A stretch of 64,000 bases of DNA from assembly GCF_025370755.1 (NCBI RefSeq), contig NZ_JAMXFC010000014.1, positions 62,001-126,000 of the forward strand, read 5' to 3'. The translations under genes and the position numbers were made by a program. Position 1 is the stretch's first letter, and every line of letters starts with the position of its first letter. Origin of the DNA: Laspinema sp. D2d (lineage in GTDB: Bacteria; Cyanobacteriota; Cyanobacteriia; Cyanobacteriales; Laspinemataceae). Under the pieces are notes generated by a model. It had not been told where the DNA came from and did not search any database. It worked only from the letters and a program-made list of their open reading frames with translations. Of the stretch, positions 1 through 10,647 are shown in pieces.

Positions 1-803
1 GTACTATTTTAGACGTTTTGCCGCCTGCTCTCAACTCCGACGAGAATTGGGGGTTGGGGGGTTGCGCTTTGAAGGAAAGCAAGGGGTCTTTGTAATCCCG
101 CACCCACTTTAAACTCCCTTTGAGTAACCCTTTCAAATTCCAGAAAATTAGAAAACCTGAACTTGTTTTAAAATTGGCCCGACTACCCCAGAATAGTTAT
201 AGAAATCAGGCGTACCCCAGGGTACGGGATTCAAGTTGAATTCTATCCCTAATACATTAATCCTAGATAAAGGGATGAGACTGACCCATTTACCCGCTTC
301 CGAATGGAGGGGGCGTTCCCTGACTGGGTTTTGGTTGTGGAAGATTGGCAATGAACCGGATGCGAGGGTCTTCAGGCATATTGAGGTCTCGTTTTACCGT
401 TATCCAGTGCGTTAAAATTTCTGTTACCTAGATTACTAAATCTAAGAAAATTTGTCAATTGTTTGGGGAGAATTCAGAAGAATTAAAGGGAACTGCCGAA
501 TTCAGTTAAGAATCCCTAACAACTGGATTAAACCGCTCTGCGATCGCCGGAACTATGGGTTCAAATAGGGGGGATTACCCCTACCCCCAGCTATTATTAT
601 TAATGATATAATTCTTCTGTTTTTATCCATCGGTTGACCTAGTGGAATAGAGAGAAGAGACGTCCAGTTTGGCACCGAGTCAGTCGGGGATGGGGGTTTG
701 CAGTTGAGGTGCAAAGATAAACAGAGTCTGAGTCAGGAAAATCGCGATCGCCTGACTCAGGAAAGAGGTGCGGTAGAGAGATCCCACACCGGATCAACTG
801 CCT
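1..803. other. Gene-free left edge
   Basis: No convincing gene is visible. Two plus-strand frames are open from the window edge, one to a TAA at 93-95 and another to about 112, so the tail of a gene starting outside the window is possible but cannot be decided. The 67-codon minus-strand frame at 148-351 has no recognisable content. Bases 590-650 are AT-rich and could hold promoters. Confidence 0.4.
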
Positions 804-1397
804 TTAACGCTGCTGCATTAATAAAGGACGCACCACCCAATACCCGGCACCAAAAGCACTCACCACAATCAGCAGGATCATAATCAGCAATCCAAATCCC
901 CCGAGGTCCGATCGCTTAACCGGACGGGTGGTGCGACGGGGACGAGTTTCCGGCTGTTCTGTAAATAAAGGTTCTCCCATACCCGCAGTTGCAGCGAGAT
1001 CCGTCATGGCGAAGGGAGAACCCACTGCAGAACCGGGAATTCCATTAAACTGCGAATGACCAGTTTCTGTAGGGGGTATGGCGGAATATGCGGATTCACC
1101 CCGTTGGGTGCGATCGCCACTGCGGTTCAGTGGGGGACTCTGGGGTTCCCAAGCATCCACCACCTGCTGTAAATGCACCGCAGATTGAACCACCGTTTCA
1201 ATTTCCTGGCGCAGTTGTCGGTTTTGTTGAATTAACTGCTGATTTTGAGTCGTTAAGGAATCCAACCGTTCCTGTGCCGTTTGTAACTCAGCGACGACTT
1301 CTCGATACAGCGAGATGGGAACCGAAGGAGAATAAGGTTGATTAGAAGGAGTTGGCGGGGTTGTCGGCAGATTGCCGGAGGCAGTAGCATTTCGCAT
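804..1397 (-). CDS. Coiled-coil protein with C-terminal membrane anchor
   Basis: I do not recognise a named family. From the chosen ATG the protein is about 197 residues: a Pro/Thr/Ser-rich start, a Gln/Leu/Glu-rich coiled coil at roughly residues 30-85, a low-complexity middle, an Arg-rich patch, and one strongly hydrophobic segment (GLLIMILLIVVSAFGAGYWV) about 12 residues before the C-terminus. This predicts a tail-anchored protein with the coiled coil in the cytoplasm. The frame is open further upstream to 1571, but that extension looks non-coding (basic, Cys/Ser-rich), so the internal ATG at 1397 is preferred. No strong ribosome binding site supports either start. Confidence 0.65.
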   Translation of the reverse strand: MRNATASGNLPTTPPTPSNQPYSPSVPISLYREVVAELQTAQERLDSLTTQNQQLIQQNRQLRQEIETVVQSAVHLQQVVDAWEPQSPPLNRSGDRTQRGESAYSAIPPTETGHSQFNGIPGSAVGSPFAMTDLAATAGMGEPLFTEQPETRPRRTTRPVKRSDLGGFGLLIMILLIVVSAFGAGYWVVRPLLMQQR

Positions 1398-1730
1398 AAG
1401 GGCTTTTCGGGTAGTAGGAGGACGGGAGGCGATCGCAACCGTTCGGAGTCTGTTGATGATAGAACTCTGCCTCAGATTACAACAACGATTACCTGGCTTC
1501 GTCAAGGATTTGCTACAAATCTCTACGATTGAGGCACTCGGCAATCGAGACAGGATAGCGTAGACTCCCAATTAGAGAGCGATCGCCCTGACCCTGAACC
1601 AATCTTTACTCTCTATCTTAAATCCTGGAGCCCCTTCATTCAAGGTCCAGGACCCCAAGACTATCCGAATCGGAGCAAATTCTGTCACGATAGAATTAAT
1701 CACGAGACATTCAGTCCCTATTCAGTCAAA
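1398..1730. other. Intergenic region between divergent genes
   Basis: This space separates the minus-strand coiled-coil gene from queF and should contain both promoters. No hairpin, riboswitch or Shine-Dalgarno motif stands out. The upstream extension of the minus-strand frame (to 1571) is judged not coding. Confidence 0.4.
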
Positions 1731-2171
1731 ATGAGTAATTCTTCCATGCAGTCCGATGTATCGCCAACCGCCACCCCTGCCGATGACACCCCGCAGATCA
1801 AGTATGGGGAACGGGAAATCGAAGAGGGACAGTTAATTACCTTTCCCAATCCCCGAGTCGGTAGACGCTATGACATTCACATCACCTTACCGGAATTTAC
1901 CTGTAAATGTCCGTTTTCTGGCTATCCAGATTTTGCCACCATTTATATCACCTACGTTCCGAATGAACGGGTGGTGGAACTCAAAGCAATCAAACTCTAT
2001 ATCAACAGTTACCGCGATCGCTACATTTCCCACGAAGAATCCATCAATCAAATCCTCGATGACTTCGTAGCCGCCTGCGACCCCCTAGAAGCCACTATCA
2101 AAGGTGATTTTCATCCCCGAGGCAACGTCCACACGGTGATAGAAGTTCACCATACCAAACCTCAGACTTAA
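1731..2171 (+). CDS. queF: NADPH-dependent 7-cyano-7-deazaguanine reductase (QueF)
   Basis: QueF reduces preQ0 to preQ1 with NADPH in queuosine biosynthesis for tRNA wobble positions; it is cytosolic. The protein is 146 residues, the usual length of the short single-domain (type I) form. The T-fold core carries the signature ELKAIKLY at residues 83-90 (QueF motif E-x-K-x-x-K-x-Y), the likely nucleophile Cys60 in CKCPFSG and the general acid Asp67 in YPDFAT. The first ~25 residues are a disordered Ser/Thr-rich lead, so a start at Met6 is also possible. It stands alone on the plus strand with no other queuosine gene beside it. Confidence 0.95.
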   Translation: MSNSSMQSDVSPTATPADDTPQIKYGEREIEEGQLITFPNPRVGRRYDIHITLPEFTCKCPFSGYPDFATIYITYVPNERVVELKAIKLYINSYRDRYISHEESINQILDDFVAACDPLEATIKGDFHPRGNVHTVIEVHHTKPQT

Positions 2172-2189
2172 TCACAAAAAGCCCCCCAG

Positions 2190-2372
2190 GCATTAAACAT
2201 TCATTCCTCTGGCCTCCCCCTGCAAATAAACATTTATTCCTCTGGCTTCCCCCAGGAACTAAACATTTATTCCTCCGGCTTCCCCCTTCTTAAGGGGGAC
2301 GGGAGGGGGATCTCAGGGGACGGGAGGGGGATCTAAGGGGGACGGGAGGGGGATCTAAGGGGGGTTGGGGGG
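2190..2372. repeat. Two short tandem-repeat blocks downstream of queF
   Basis: Block one has three imperfect copies of AAACATTTATTCCTCTGGC followed by a C-run, about 33 bp apart (2195-2290). Block two has three copies of GGGGACGGGAGGGGGATCT, about 20 bp apart (2293-2360), ending in a GGGGTTGGGGGGATC tail. The poly-G/poly-C character suggests a degenerate intergenic repeat. It separates the convergent ends of queF and ccsB. Confidence 0.75.
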
Positions 2373-2401
2373 ATCAATCCTTATGGTTTACAAGAGGTCT
2401 A

Positions 2402-4656
<2,255 letters not shown>

Positions 4657-5055
4657 GCTTTAGCCGGGGAAAACGCCGAATATGAACAATTGTAACGTAG
4701 AGGGCACCCCAACGATCGCACTCATCCCACTCAAACCCATAAACCCGCGATCGGTCCCTTCCCCTGTTCGTGGTAACGACTTCAGTCGTTTCCGAATAAT
4801 AGGACTAACTTGGCAAAAAACGTTTTCTATCCGAATTATCTCGAATAATCTTGGTATTTATTCATATAATTTAGTGTGAAAAATTACTTTTTTAAAAGGA
4901 TAAAAAGTTTTATATCTATTATTTAAATCCAAATTTATTAAATAAAATACTCCTGCATCATGAGTCGATATGGAGTTGGTGCAGGATGCGATCGCCTCAT
5001 ACCATCCGCTACAATAAAACGAAATCCCCTATCAACCATCATCCGAGGTTGCATA
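4657..5055. other. Intergenic region, AT-rich in the second half
   Basis: The space between divergent ccdA and a Uma2-type gene. Bases 4855-4950 are very AT-rich and probably hold the promoter of the plus-strand gene. No RNA gene or terminator is seen. The 65-codon frame at 4682-4879 has no recognisable content. Confidence 0.4.
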
Positions 5056-5811
5056 ATGTCTGTTCTACCTCAAACCTCAGTTTTTGAGATAAAAATTACC
5101 TGGCCTAAACTCCCAGAAGACTTTGTACTCCCAGACGACCCCGTGGAAAATTTAGAACATCCTTTATTAGCAAATGCCCTCCGTCACTCTTTGACTCCGG
5201 AGTTATGCCAAGATGCCTTAATTTCGTCGAACTTTGCACTATGTGCTGGCATTAATAACCGCCCCATCTGCAAGGCCCCGGATTGGATGTACATTCGTCC
5301 CGTTGCACCTTGGTCCAGTCCTGAACCCCGTCGCAGCTACACTCCCCACACCGAAGGACCCATTCCCCTCATGGTTATGGAATTCCTATCGGATACTTAT
5401 GGGGAAGAATACTCAATGGAAGTTCAAAACCGCATCGGCAAATGGTACTTTTATGAACAAATTATTAAAGTACCCATTTATGCAATATTTCATCCTACGA
5501 CTGCTCTTTTAGAACTATACGCTTTAGAATCCAACCGATATCAAAGGCAGATGCCCGATGCTAATGGTTTCTATTGGATTCCCGGACTAGAGCTATTTTT
5601 AGGAGTCTGGCAGGGAACCCGTGACAACCGCACAGGCAATTGGTTGCGCTGGTGGAATGCCAACGGTGAACTCTTGCGATGGCCCGAGGAACTGGCTGAA
5701 ACTGAACGCCAACGAGCGGAAACCGAGAGCCAACGGGCTGAAACTGAACGCCAACGGGCTGAAAAACTAGCGCAACGGTTGCGTGAGTTGGGAGTAGATC
5801 CGGATAGTTAA
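5056..5811 (+). CDS. Uma2-like PD-(D/E)XK nuclease-fold protein with C-terminal heptad repeats
   Basis: Resembles the large cyanobacterial Uma2 (DUF820) family of putative restriction-like nucleases whose biological role is unknown. From ATG 5056 it is 251 residues. The central part contains PLMVMEFLSDTYGEEYS and the aromatic stretch typical of Uma2 proteins (IGKWYFYEQI, YAIFHP, LLELYALE). The last ~40 residues are a charged helix made of a 7-residue unit (AETERQR) repeated about four times, ending RLRELGVDPD, a tail common in this family. The frame is open upstream to 4960, but the 32-residue extension is not family-like. Three Uma2-type genes occur in the window. Confidence 0.8.
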   Translation: MSVLPQTSVFEIKITWPKLPEDFVLPDDPVENLEHPLLANALRHSLTPELCQDALISSNFALCAGINNRPICKAPDWMYIRPVAPWSSPEPRRSYTPHTEGPIPLMVMEFLSDTYGEEYSMEVQNRIGKWYFYEQIIKVPIYAIFHPTTALLELYALESNRYQRQMPDANGFYWIPGLELFLGVWQGTRDNRTGNWLRWWNANGELLRWPEELAETERQRAETESQRAETERQRAEKLAQRLRELGVDPDS

Positions 5812-5908
5812 CGGAGTGGAGGGGCGTGAAGAATCAGCGATCGCCCCTCCTATTTTTCCCATCCTTTGTTTTCAACCCTCCTCAAGCAACAGTACAGAAA
5901 GTGCTTAA

Positions 5909-5995
5909 GACAAGAAACCGGGTTTCTAGCCCAGATTTGTTGCCAAGTACCAGAGATTTTGTGAAGAAACCCGGTTTCTAACCTTTACTGCACCC
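5909..5995 (+). repeat. Dispersed AGAAACCGGGTTTCT inverted-repeat element, copy 1
   Basis: AAGAAACCGGGTTTCT (5912-5927) is followed about 38 bp later by AGAAACCCGGTTTCT (5965-5979) and then AACCTTTACTG. Each half is itself palindromic. The same arrangement is found at 40749-40840 and, reversed and decayed, near 62615-62660. It lies just past the 3' end of ftsW and could also fold as a terminator. Confidence 0.8.
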
Positions 5996-5999
5996 AACC

Positions 6000-7187
6000 C
6001 TAACGCTTTCTACGTCCTCTGCCAAAGCGCGATCGCCGCTTATCCGCCAACGACACCACCTCTCCGGTACTACTTTCCCTTGCCACCCGAATCAAAATCC
6101 CTGCACACATCAAACTAGCAATCATCGAACTCCCCCCATAACTAAACAGCGGCAGCGGTAAACCCGTCGTCGGCAGCGCACCCGTCGCCACCCCAATATT
6201 CAGCAGGGACTGTCCAATCATCACCACCATCACCCCGATCGCCACCAACTGCTGCACAATTTCCCGAGTCTTGTACGCCACCAACAATGCCACTGTGGCA
6301 TAACTCCCCAACAGCAGCATCAGGACCATACTGCCTATAAATCCAAACTCCTCAGCATACACGGCAAAAATAAAATCCGTATATTGAATCGGCAAATACA
6401 GCAACTTTTGTTGGGACAAACCATACCCCGTCCCCAAAGTTCCCCCGGACCCTACCGCTAACAAGCTTTGAATTAACTGGTATCCATCTCCAAAGCGATC
6501 GGCCCAAGGATTTAAAAACGACATCACTCTTCGTCGTTGATATTCCTTAATGCTAATACTCAACACCGCCAGGAGAAAACCCGCGAATGCCGTACTCCCC
6601 AAATAAGAAAACGGTAAACCCGACCCCAACGCAATTAACCAAATCGTCATCCCACATAGGGCCGTGGTACTCAAATTCGGCTGTACCAAGATTCCCAACA
6701 GGACCGCCACGAAAATCCCCAACCAATTAATCCGGACTTGCCAAGTCAAGCGGTTCCAGTTGCCAAAAATTCGCGCCGCTTGCAAAATCAGAAACGGTTT
6801 AATTAACTCCGAAGGTTGAATCAAAGCCGGACCCAACTTTAACCACCGCGTCGCCCCGTTAACAGTGGTCCCCAATCCCGGAACAATCGTCAGCCAAATC
6901 AACCCCAGTAGGATAATCACCGCCCAATCAGAAATGCCTTGAATGTATCGCAGGGGGGTATAAACCAGGACATTAAAGCCAATTAAGCCAACCACAACCC
7001 AGATTAGTTGCCGTTTAAAATAGTAAAGCCCATCCCCAAACTCCGCATTTGCACTGGGATAGGAGGCAGAAAACAACACCGCCAACCCCACAAACAGCCA
7101 GAGGAAGGTTAACCATCTCAATAATCGAGCTTCTAAGGCCCATTCTTTGACAGCCGGATCGAAAACGGGAATCAGTAGGCGTTGCAT
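6000..7187 (-). CDS. ftsW: SEDS-family peptidoglycan glycosyltransferase FtsW
   Basis: SEDS protein that polymerises lipid II with a partner class B PBP at the division site (older literature: lipid II flippase). The 395 residues hold about ten membrane helices after a short cytoplasmic N-terminus. Family landmarks are visible: GATRWLKLGP followed by IQPSELIKP, DRFGDGYQLIQSLLA, and GLPLPLFSYGGSS near the C-terminus. The tail is Arg-rich. RodA is close in sequence, but the GDGYQ.QSL and PTTGLPLPLFSYGG combination fits FtsW, and length agrees with cyanobacterial FtsW. It is flanked by repeat elements rather than by a division cluster. Confidence 0.88.
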   Translation of the reverse strand: MQRLLIPVFDPAVKEWALEARLLRWLTFLWLFVGLAVLFSASYPSANAEFGDGLYYFKRQLIWVVVGLIGFNVLVYTPLRYIQGISDWAVIILLGLIWLTIVPGLGTTVNGATRWLKLGPALIQPSELIKPFLILQAARIFGNWNRLTWQVRINWLGIFVAVLLGILVQPNLSTTALCGMTIWLIALGSGLPFSYLGSTAFAGFLLAVLSISIKEYQRRRVMSFLNPWADRFGDGYQLIQSLLAVGSGGTLGTGYGLSQQKLLYLPIQYTDFIFAVYAEEFGFIGSMVLMLLLGSYATVALLVAYKTREIVQQLVAIGVMVVMIGQSLLNIGVATGALPTTGLPLPLFSYGGSSMIASLMCAGILIRVARESSTGEVVSLADKRRSRFGRGRRKR

Positions 7188-7316
7188 TCAAAGCAAGTCC
7201 GATAACTACATTAAGTTTAGTTCAGTCTATTTTATGCCTTCCCGAAGGAATGAAAGCGGAAACTCATTACTACAAACTTTCCCAATCCCCCCCATCCTCC
7301 CCATCCCTTACAAGAG

Positions 7317-7565
7317 TAGGTTTTTTACCTCCGGTCCCCTCCCCTTGCTAAGGGGAGGGTTAGGGTGGGGTTTTCAGTGATGTGCGATCGCACGTCACGA
7401 AGAAATAGGTTGGACCCGCCTCCATACAGGCGCGATCGCCTTTTTTGAGTGCGTGACGTGGCGATCGGCAAGAGGGAACCCCACCCTAACCCTCCCCTTA
7501 GCAAGGGGAGGGGACCGGAACTGCAGTTAATATAAAGGCGAATCACCATGAACGTAAAAAACCTA
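7317..7565. mobile_element. MITE-like element with perfect 42-bp inverted arms
   Basis: Arm 7331-7372 (begins CCGGTCCCCTCCCCTTG) is the exact reverse complement of arm 7477-7518. Each arm contains an inner hairpin around CCCCTTGCTAAGGGG. Outside the arms TAGGTTTTTTAC (7317-7328) is mirrored by GTAAAAAACCTA (7554-7565), so the unit may span about 249 bp. The interior has no real gene. A second copy lies at 28978-29185 and shares the interior words CCATACAGGCG and GCGATCGC. It probably moves passively, if at all. Confidence 0.7.
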
Positions 7566-7665
7566 TCCTCCCCATCCTCCCCATCTCCCCCATCCTCCCC
7601 ATCCTCCCCATCCTCCCCATCTCCCTCATCTCCCCCATCCTCCCCATCCTCCCCATCTTCCAGAA
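7566..7665. repeat. CTCCCCATC-type tandem tract
   Basis: A run of CCTCCCCAT and CTCCCCCAT units, about eleven copies with variations, directly follows the MITE-like element. It is the same family as the tract at 3834-3916 and, in reverse orientation, at 39777-39855. It lies 3' of the apcC terminator. Confidence 0.85.
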
Positions 7666-7668
7666 ATG

Positions 7669-7696
7669 AAAAAAGAGGCCCTAAAGACCTCTTTTT
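7669..7696 (-). terminator. Rho-independent terminator of the apcABC unit
   Basis: On the minus strand GAGGTC, a short loop and GGCCTC form a stem followed by a run of six T. It lies about 48 bp past the apcC stop codon and is the expected end of the apcA-apcB-apcC transcript. Confidence 0.75.
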
Positions 7697-7743
7697 ATAA
7701 TCATTAAAGCTGTAAGTGCTTTCTGTAGTGATGTCAGTAAGAA

Positions 7744-7947
7744 TTAAGATAGGCCGGTGTTCATACCGGGTTTGCCAGTAGCAAGCTGAACTTTGATGAT
7801 TTTGCCACCCATTTTCATAATCCGTTGCTGTTCTTTAAACCAGTTGTCATAAGGAACCAGCTTGGTGAAGTAGGTATTTTGTAATTCCCGCTGGGTGCGA
7901 ATCCGGCTTTGGCTTGGCACGCAAGCCGTCACTTTGAACATTCTCAT
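7744..7947 (-). CDS. apcC: Phycobilisome 7.8-kDa core linker ApcC
   Basis: Small core linker (L_C7.8) that sits in the outer allophycocyanin trimers of the core cylinders and caps and tunes them. The 67 residues match the CpcD/ApcC-type linker domain nearly end to end: start MRMFKVTACVPS, then RTQRELQNTYFTKLVPYDNW, and GGKI near the C-terminus. AGGAG lies about 15 bp upstream of the ATG at 7947. It is the last gene of apcA-apcB-apcC, 243 bp after apcB; the gap contains inverted repeats (GCTCGT near 8035 and ACGAGC near 8076) that may adjust its expression, inferred from other apc operons. Confidence 0.97.
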   Translation of the reverse strand: MRMFKVTACVPSQSRIRTQRELQNTYFTKLVPYDNWFKEQQRIMKMGGKIIKVQLATGKPGMNTGLS

Positions 7948-8190
7948 GGGCTTCTTGCTCCTGTTTCGTTGGAAAAAATTTGTATCTGAACAAAACTATC
8001 TTAATTGAAGCCAGGGAGTCCAGAGTCAATACTAGCTCGTTAAAACTCATCGAAATCTGTTCTCAAGCCTTTGACGAGCTAACACTCACTCTTGACTTCC
8101 CTGTCCTCAAAACTAGGTTGAGTTAATCGAGCGTTGTGCGAGTTAGGGATGATTTTTCAATCGCTACTCTACAAGCTCTGCACTCACCAT

Positions 8191-8676
8191 TTAGCTCAAG
8201 CCAGAGCAGATGTAGTCGAAGTAGACGCCCATTTCTTTACCGGCATCAGGACCTACCAAACCGGCGGTCACTTCTTTCATGGCTTGGATTGCTTGCACGG
8301 TTGCACCGATCGGCACACCCAAGGAGTTGTAGGTTTCTTTCAAGCCATTGAGCACGCGCTCGTCGAGGATGGAGGGGTCAGCCGCCAGCATCGCATAGGT
8401 GGCATAACGGAGGTAGTAGTCGAGGTCACGAATGCAGGCTGCATAGCGACGGGTGGTGTACATATTACCACCGGGACGGGTTACATCCGAGTACAGCAGG
8501 GACTTGGCAACGGCTTCCTTAACGATGGTGGCTGCATTGGCGCTGATAGCGGTTGCAGCACGAACGCGGAGTTCGCCGGTTTGGAAGTAGCCCTTGAGTT
8601 TGTCAAGAGCGGAGTTGTCTAGGTACTTACCTTGGACGTCAGAGGAATTGATAACAGCAGTAATTGCGTCTTGCAT
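8191..8676 (-). CDS. apcB: Allophycocyanin beta subunit
   Basis: Beta chain of allophycocyanin, forming alpha-beta monomers that assemble into the trimers of the phycobilisome core on the thylakoid surface. The length of 161 residues is exactly that of the family. The phycocyanobilin-attachment cysteine is in [15 protein letters not shown] (about residue 81), preceded by the [11 protein letters not shown] segment that bears the conserved methylated asparagine. It follows apcA after a 68-bp gap with a plausible ribosome binding site. Confidence 0.98.
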   Translation of the reverse strand: MQDAITAVINSSDVQGKYLDNSALDKLKGYFQTGELRVRAATAISANAATIVKEAVAKSLLYSDVTRPGGNMYTTRRYAACIRDLDYYLRYATYAMLAADPSILDERVLNGLKETYNSLGVPIGATVQAIQAMKEVTAGLVGPDAGKEMGVYFDYICSGLS

Positions 8677-8744
8677 CTTTTATGTTTCCTTAAACTGCGC
8701 GATCTGTGATTATTTACCTTAAACGAATGGAGTAGAGAACAGCT

Positions 8745-9230
8745 CTACTGCATCGCACCGATAACGTAGTCGAAGTAGGAGCCAGCTTCGGCTGCATCTT
8801 CAGCAGACAGTAAGGAAGCAGCTACGTTCTTCATGGCACGGATGCCTTCTGCAACGCCTTCAATCGGGGTGCCGAGAGATTTGTACATTTCACGAACACC
8901 GACAATTCCGATTTCTTCGATCGGGGTGACGTCGCCAGCAACGATTCCGTAGCTGATCAGACGCAGGTAGTAGTCCAAGTCGCGCAGGCAGGTGGCGGTC
9001 ATTTCTTCACCGTAGGCGTTGCCACCGGGAGAAACAACGTCAGGACGCTTTTGGAACAGTTGATCGCCAGCTTGCTTGACGATACGCTCGCGGGATTCGC
9101 TCATGATTTGGGCGATGCGAACGCGGCGCTCACCAGTGGTGACGAAAGACTTGATCCGATCTAATTCGCCGGGGCTAAGGTAGCGAGCCTCAGCATCTGC
9201 ATTCACGATGGACTTCGTGACGATACTCAT
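8745..9230 (-). CDS. apcA: Allophycocyanin alpha subunit
   Basis: Alpha chain of allophycocyanin; 161 residues as expected. The bilin-binding cysteine lies in [17 protein letters not shown], and [11 protein letters not shown] precedes it. An excellent Shine-Dalgarno (GGAGGAAG, at 9239-9246 on the minus strand) precedes the ATG by about eight bases, in keeping with very high expression. First gene of apcA-apcB-apcC. In many cyanobacteria apcE lies directly upstream; here apcE is about 6.1 kb away and accessory genes lie between. Confidence 0.98.
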   Translation of the reverse strand: MSIVTKSIVNADAEARYLSPGELDRIKSFVTTGERRVRIAQIMSESRERIVKQAGDQLFQKRPDVVSPGGNAYGEEMTATCLRDLDYYLRLISYGIVAGDVTPIEEIGIVGVREMYKSLGTPIEGVAEGIRAMKNVAASLLSAEDAAEAGSYFDYVIGAMQ

Positions 9231-9740
9231 TAACTACTTCCTCCAACAATGAGAGTGTGTATCCAGATATATAAGATATTAATCTGGGTTTTGCAAGACC
9301 TTTCTCGGGATTTTGTGTCTTTAGGTTTTTTTACTCAGTGATGGGGTTTGAGTCCCTTTCTCCTGAGTTACCCCACTTCTCCCTAGCAGTATTCTAGGGG
9401 AATGTGGTTCACAAAAAAACTTTTGACTTCGACTGGATTTTGCAAATACGGATATTTTGCATCATCACGTTTACATTCGCACTCCTTACTTAATATTTTG
9501 TAACAATTTTCCTCAGTTAAAGGGGGTGGGACCCCTATTTTTCGCCCGGTAGCCCCACCCTCTCAAGTTAATAATTGGTAATTAGGTAAATTATTGTAAT
9601 TTAGGCGCTAAAATTGCGTATCTGTAATTTAAGCGGTAGGACCTCCCAGAATGTGATGGGTCGCCGAAGAAGGTTAAAATGGTGGTAGAGTTTCCAACCC
9701 ACCCAAACGGGTGTCTTGTAGCTTACCCAATAGACCCCTA
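9231..9740. promoter_or_regulatory. Upstream region of apcA (510 bp, no gene)
   Basis: No gene is visible. The space between divergent apcA and a Uma2 gene should contain the strong light-regulated apc promoter and a leader. The apcA-proximal 70 bp are AT-rich (ATATATAAGATATTAAT at about 9268-9284). Exact promoter boxes cannot be assigned by eye. Confidence 0.45.
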
Positions 9741-10292
9741 ATGATTGCCATTCCCCACTACATCAGCCCCAGCGACTATCTGGCCCTCGATCGTCAAAAC
9801 CCCATCCGCCACGAATACCGACAGGGTTTGGTTTACGCCATGACCGGAGGGACCGATCGCCATTCACGGATTGCAATAAACCTCCTGAGTGAGATTGATC
9901 GACACCTTGGTAACTCACCCAGTCGCTTCTACGGCAGCACTGTAAAAGTCAACTACAAGGATGAGTTTTATTACTATCCCGATGCTTTCGTAACCTGTGA
10001 CCCGCGCGATCGCCAAGACCGCTATATTAAACGCTATCCCAAATTCATCGCCGAAGTCCTTTCAAGCAGTACCGAAGCCTTTGACCAGGACCTCAAATTC
10101 ACCGACTACCAAAACCTTGATAGTCTGGAAGAATATGTTCTCATTTCCCAAGACAGCCAGCGCGTTGAATGCCGTCGCCGCATCGCTGCCGATACTTGGG
10201 AAACTACGATTTATGAGGCGGGCGATCGCATCACCCTCACCAGCCTTGACCTTGAATTTTCCCTTGAACGACTCTATCGGGGTCTGGATTAA
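9741..10292 (+). CDS. Uma2 family PD-(D/E)XK nuclease-fold protein
   Basis: A compact Uma2 (DUF820) protein of 183 residues from ATG 9741. Typical landmarks: YLALDRQNPIRHEYRQGLVYAMTGGT, RFYGSTVKVNY, the acidic YYYPDAFVTCD strand, and PKFIAEVLSSSTEAFDQDLK, which supply the D and E-x-(V/L) positions of the nuclease fold. A GTG ten codons upstream (9711) is an alternative start. The substrate and role of this family are not established. It is the first gene of the accessory block between apcA and apcE. Confidence 0.88.
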   Translation: MIAIPHYISPSDYLALDRQNPIRHEYRQGLVYAMTGGTDRHSRIAINLLSEIDRHLGNSPSRFYGSTVKVNYKDEFYYYPDAFVTCDPRDRQDRYIKRYPKFIAEVLSSSTEAFDQDLKFTDYQNLDSLEEYVLISQDSQRVECRRRIAADTWETTIYEAGDRITLTSLDLEFSLERLYRGLD

Positions 10293-10643
10293 CCCTCAAA
10301 CTCTGATGCTAACTCACTTGCACAGATGCAGGTTCAAATACGCTGTTTGGTGAAAGGATGGGTAAATCTAGCGCAATAGCGCCAAAGTTGGTAAGAACAG
10401 CGATGCCTCTGGAGGAATGATGACAGATCCGGCAACGGCTAGTTTGATCGATCTCTTGCTCAAGCCTTCACCCAAGAATGTATTATGGAGGGATTGCCCG
10501 AGCAACCACCCGGATAACCTGGACTACAAAAACTGGTCCGTCTACTGCAAATCTTTAAATTTGGGGTTCGCCGTGTCACCCACCGCTTTTTCCCACCTCC
10601 CCCAGCCAACACCTGTTTTCTATGGACTCATTCAATTTACCCC
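10293..10643. other. Mostly non-coding gap before the R-M fusion gene
   Basis: Apart from the doubtful small frame at 10417-10647, there is a 20-codon frame at 10358-10420 (begins MGKSSAIAPKL) that ends next to GGAGGAATGATG. The stretch may be a decayed gene with several frameshifts; no family could be recognised. Confidence 0.3.
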
Positions 10644-10647
10644 ATGA
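10417..10647 (+). CDS. Doubtful 76-residue ORF overlapping the R-M gene by ATGA
   Basis: The frame begins after GGAGGA (very close to the first ATG, better spaced to the second at 10420) and its TGA overlaps the ATG of the R-M gene in the arrangement ATGA, which would allow translational coupling. The protein (LIDLLLKPSPKNVLW, then a Pro/Phe-rich end) matches no family I know and has poor secondary-structure character. It may be a leader peptide, a remnant, or chance. Confidence 0.25.
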   Translation: MMTDPATASLIDLLLKPSPKNVLWRDCPSNHPDNLDYKNWSVYCKSLNLGFAVSPTAFSHLPQPTPVFYGLIQFTP

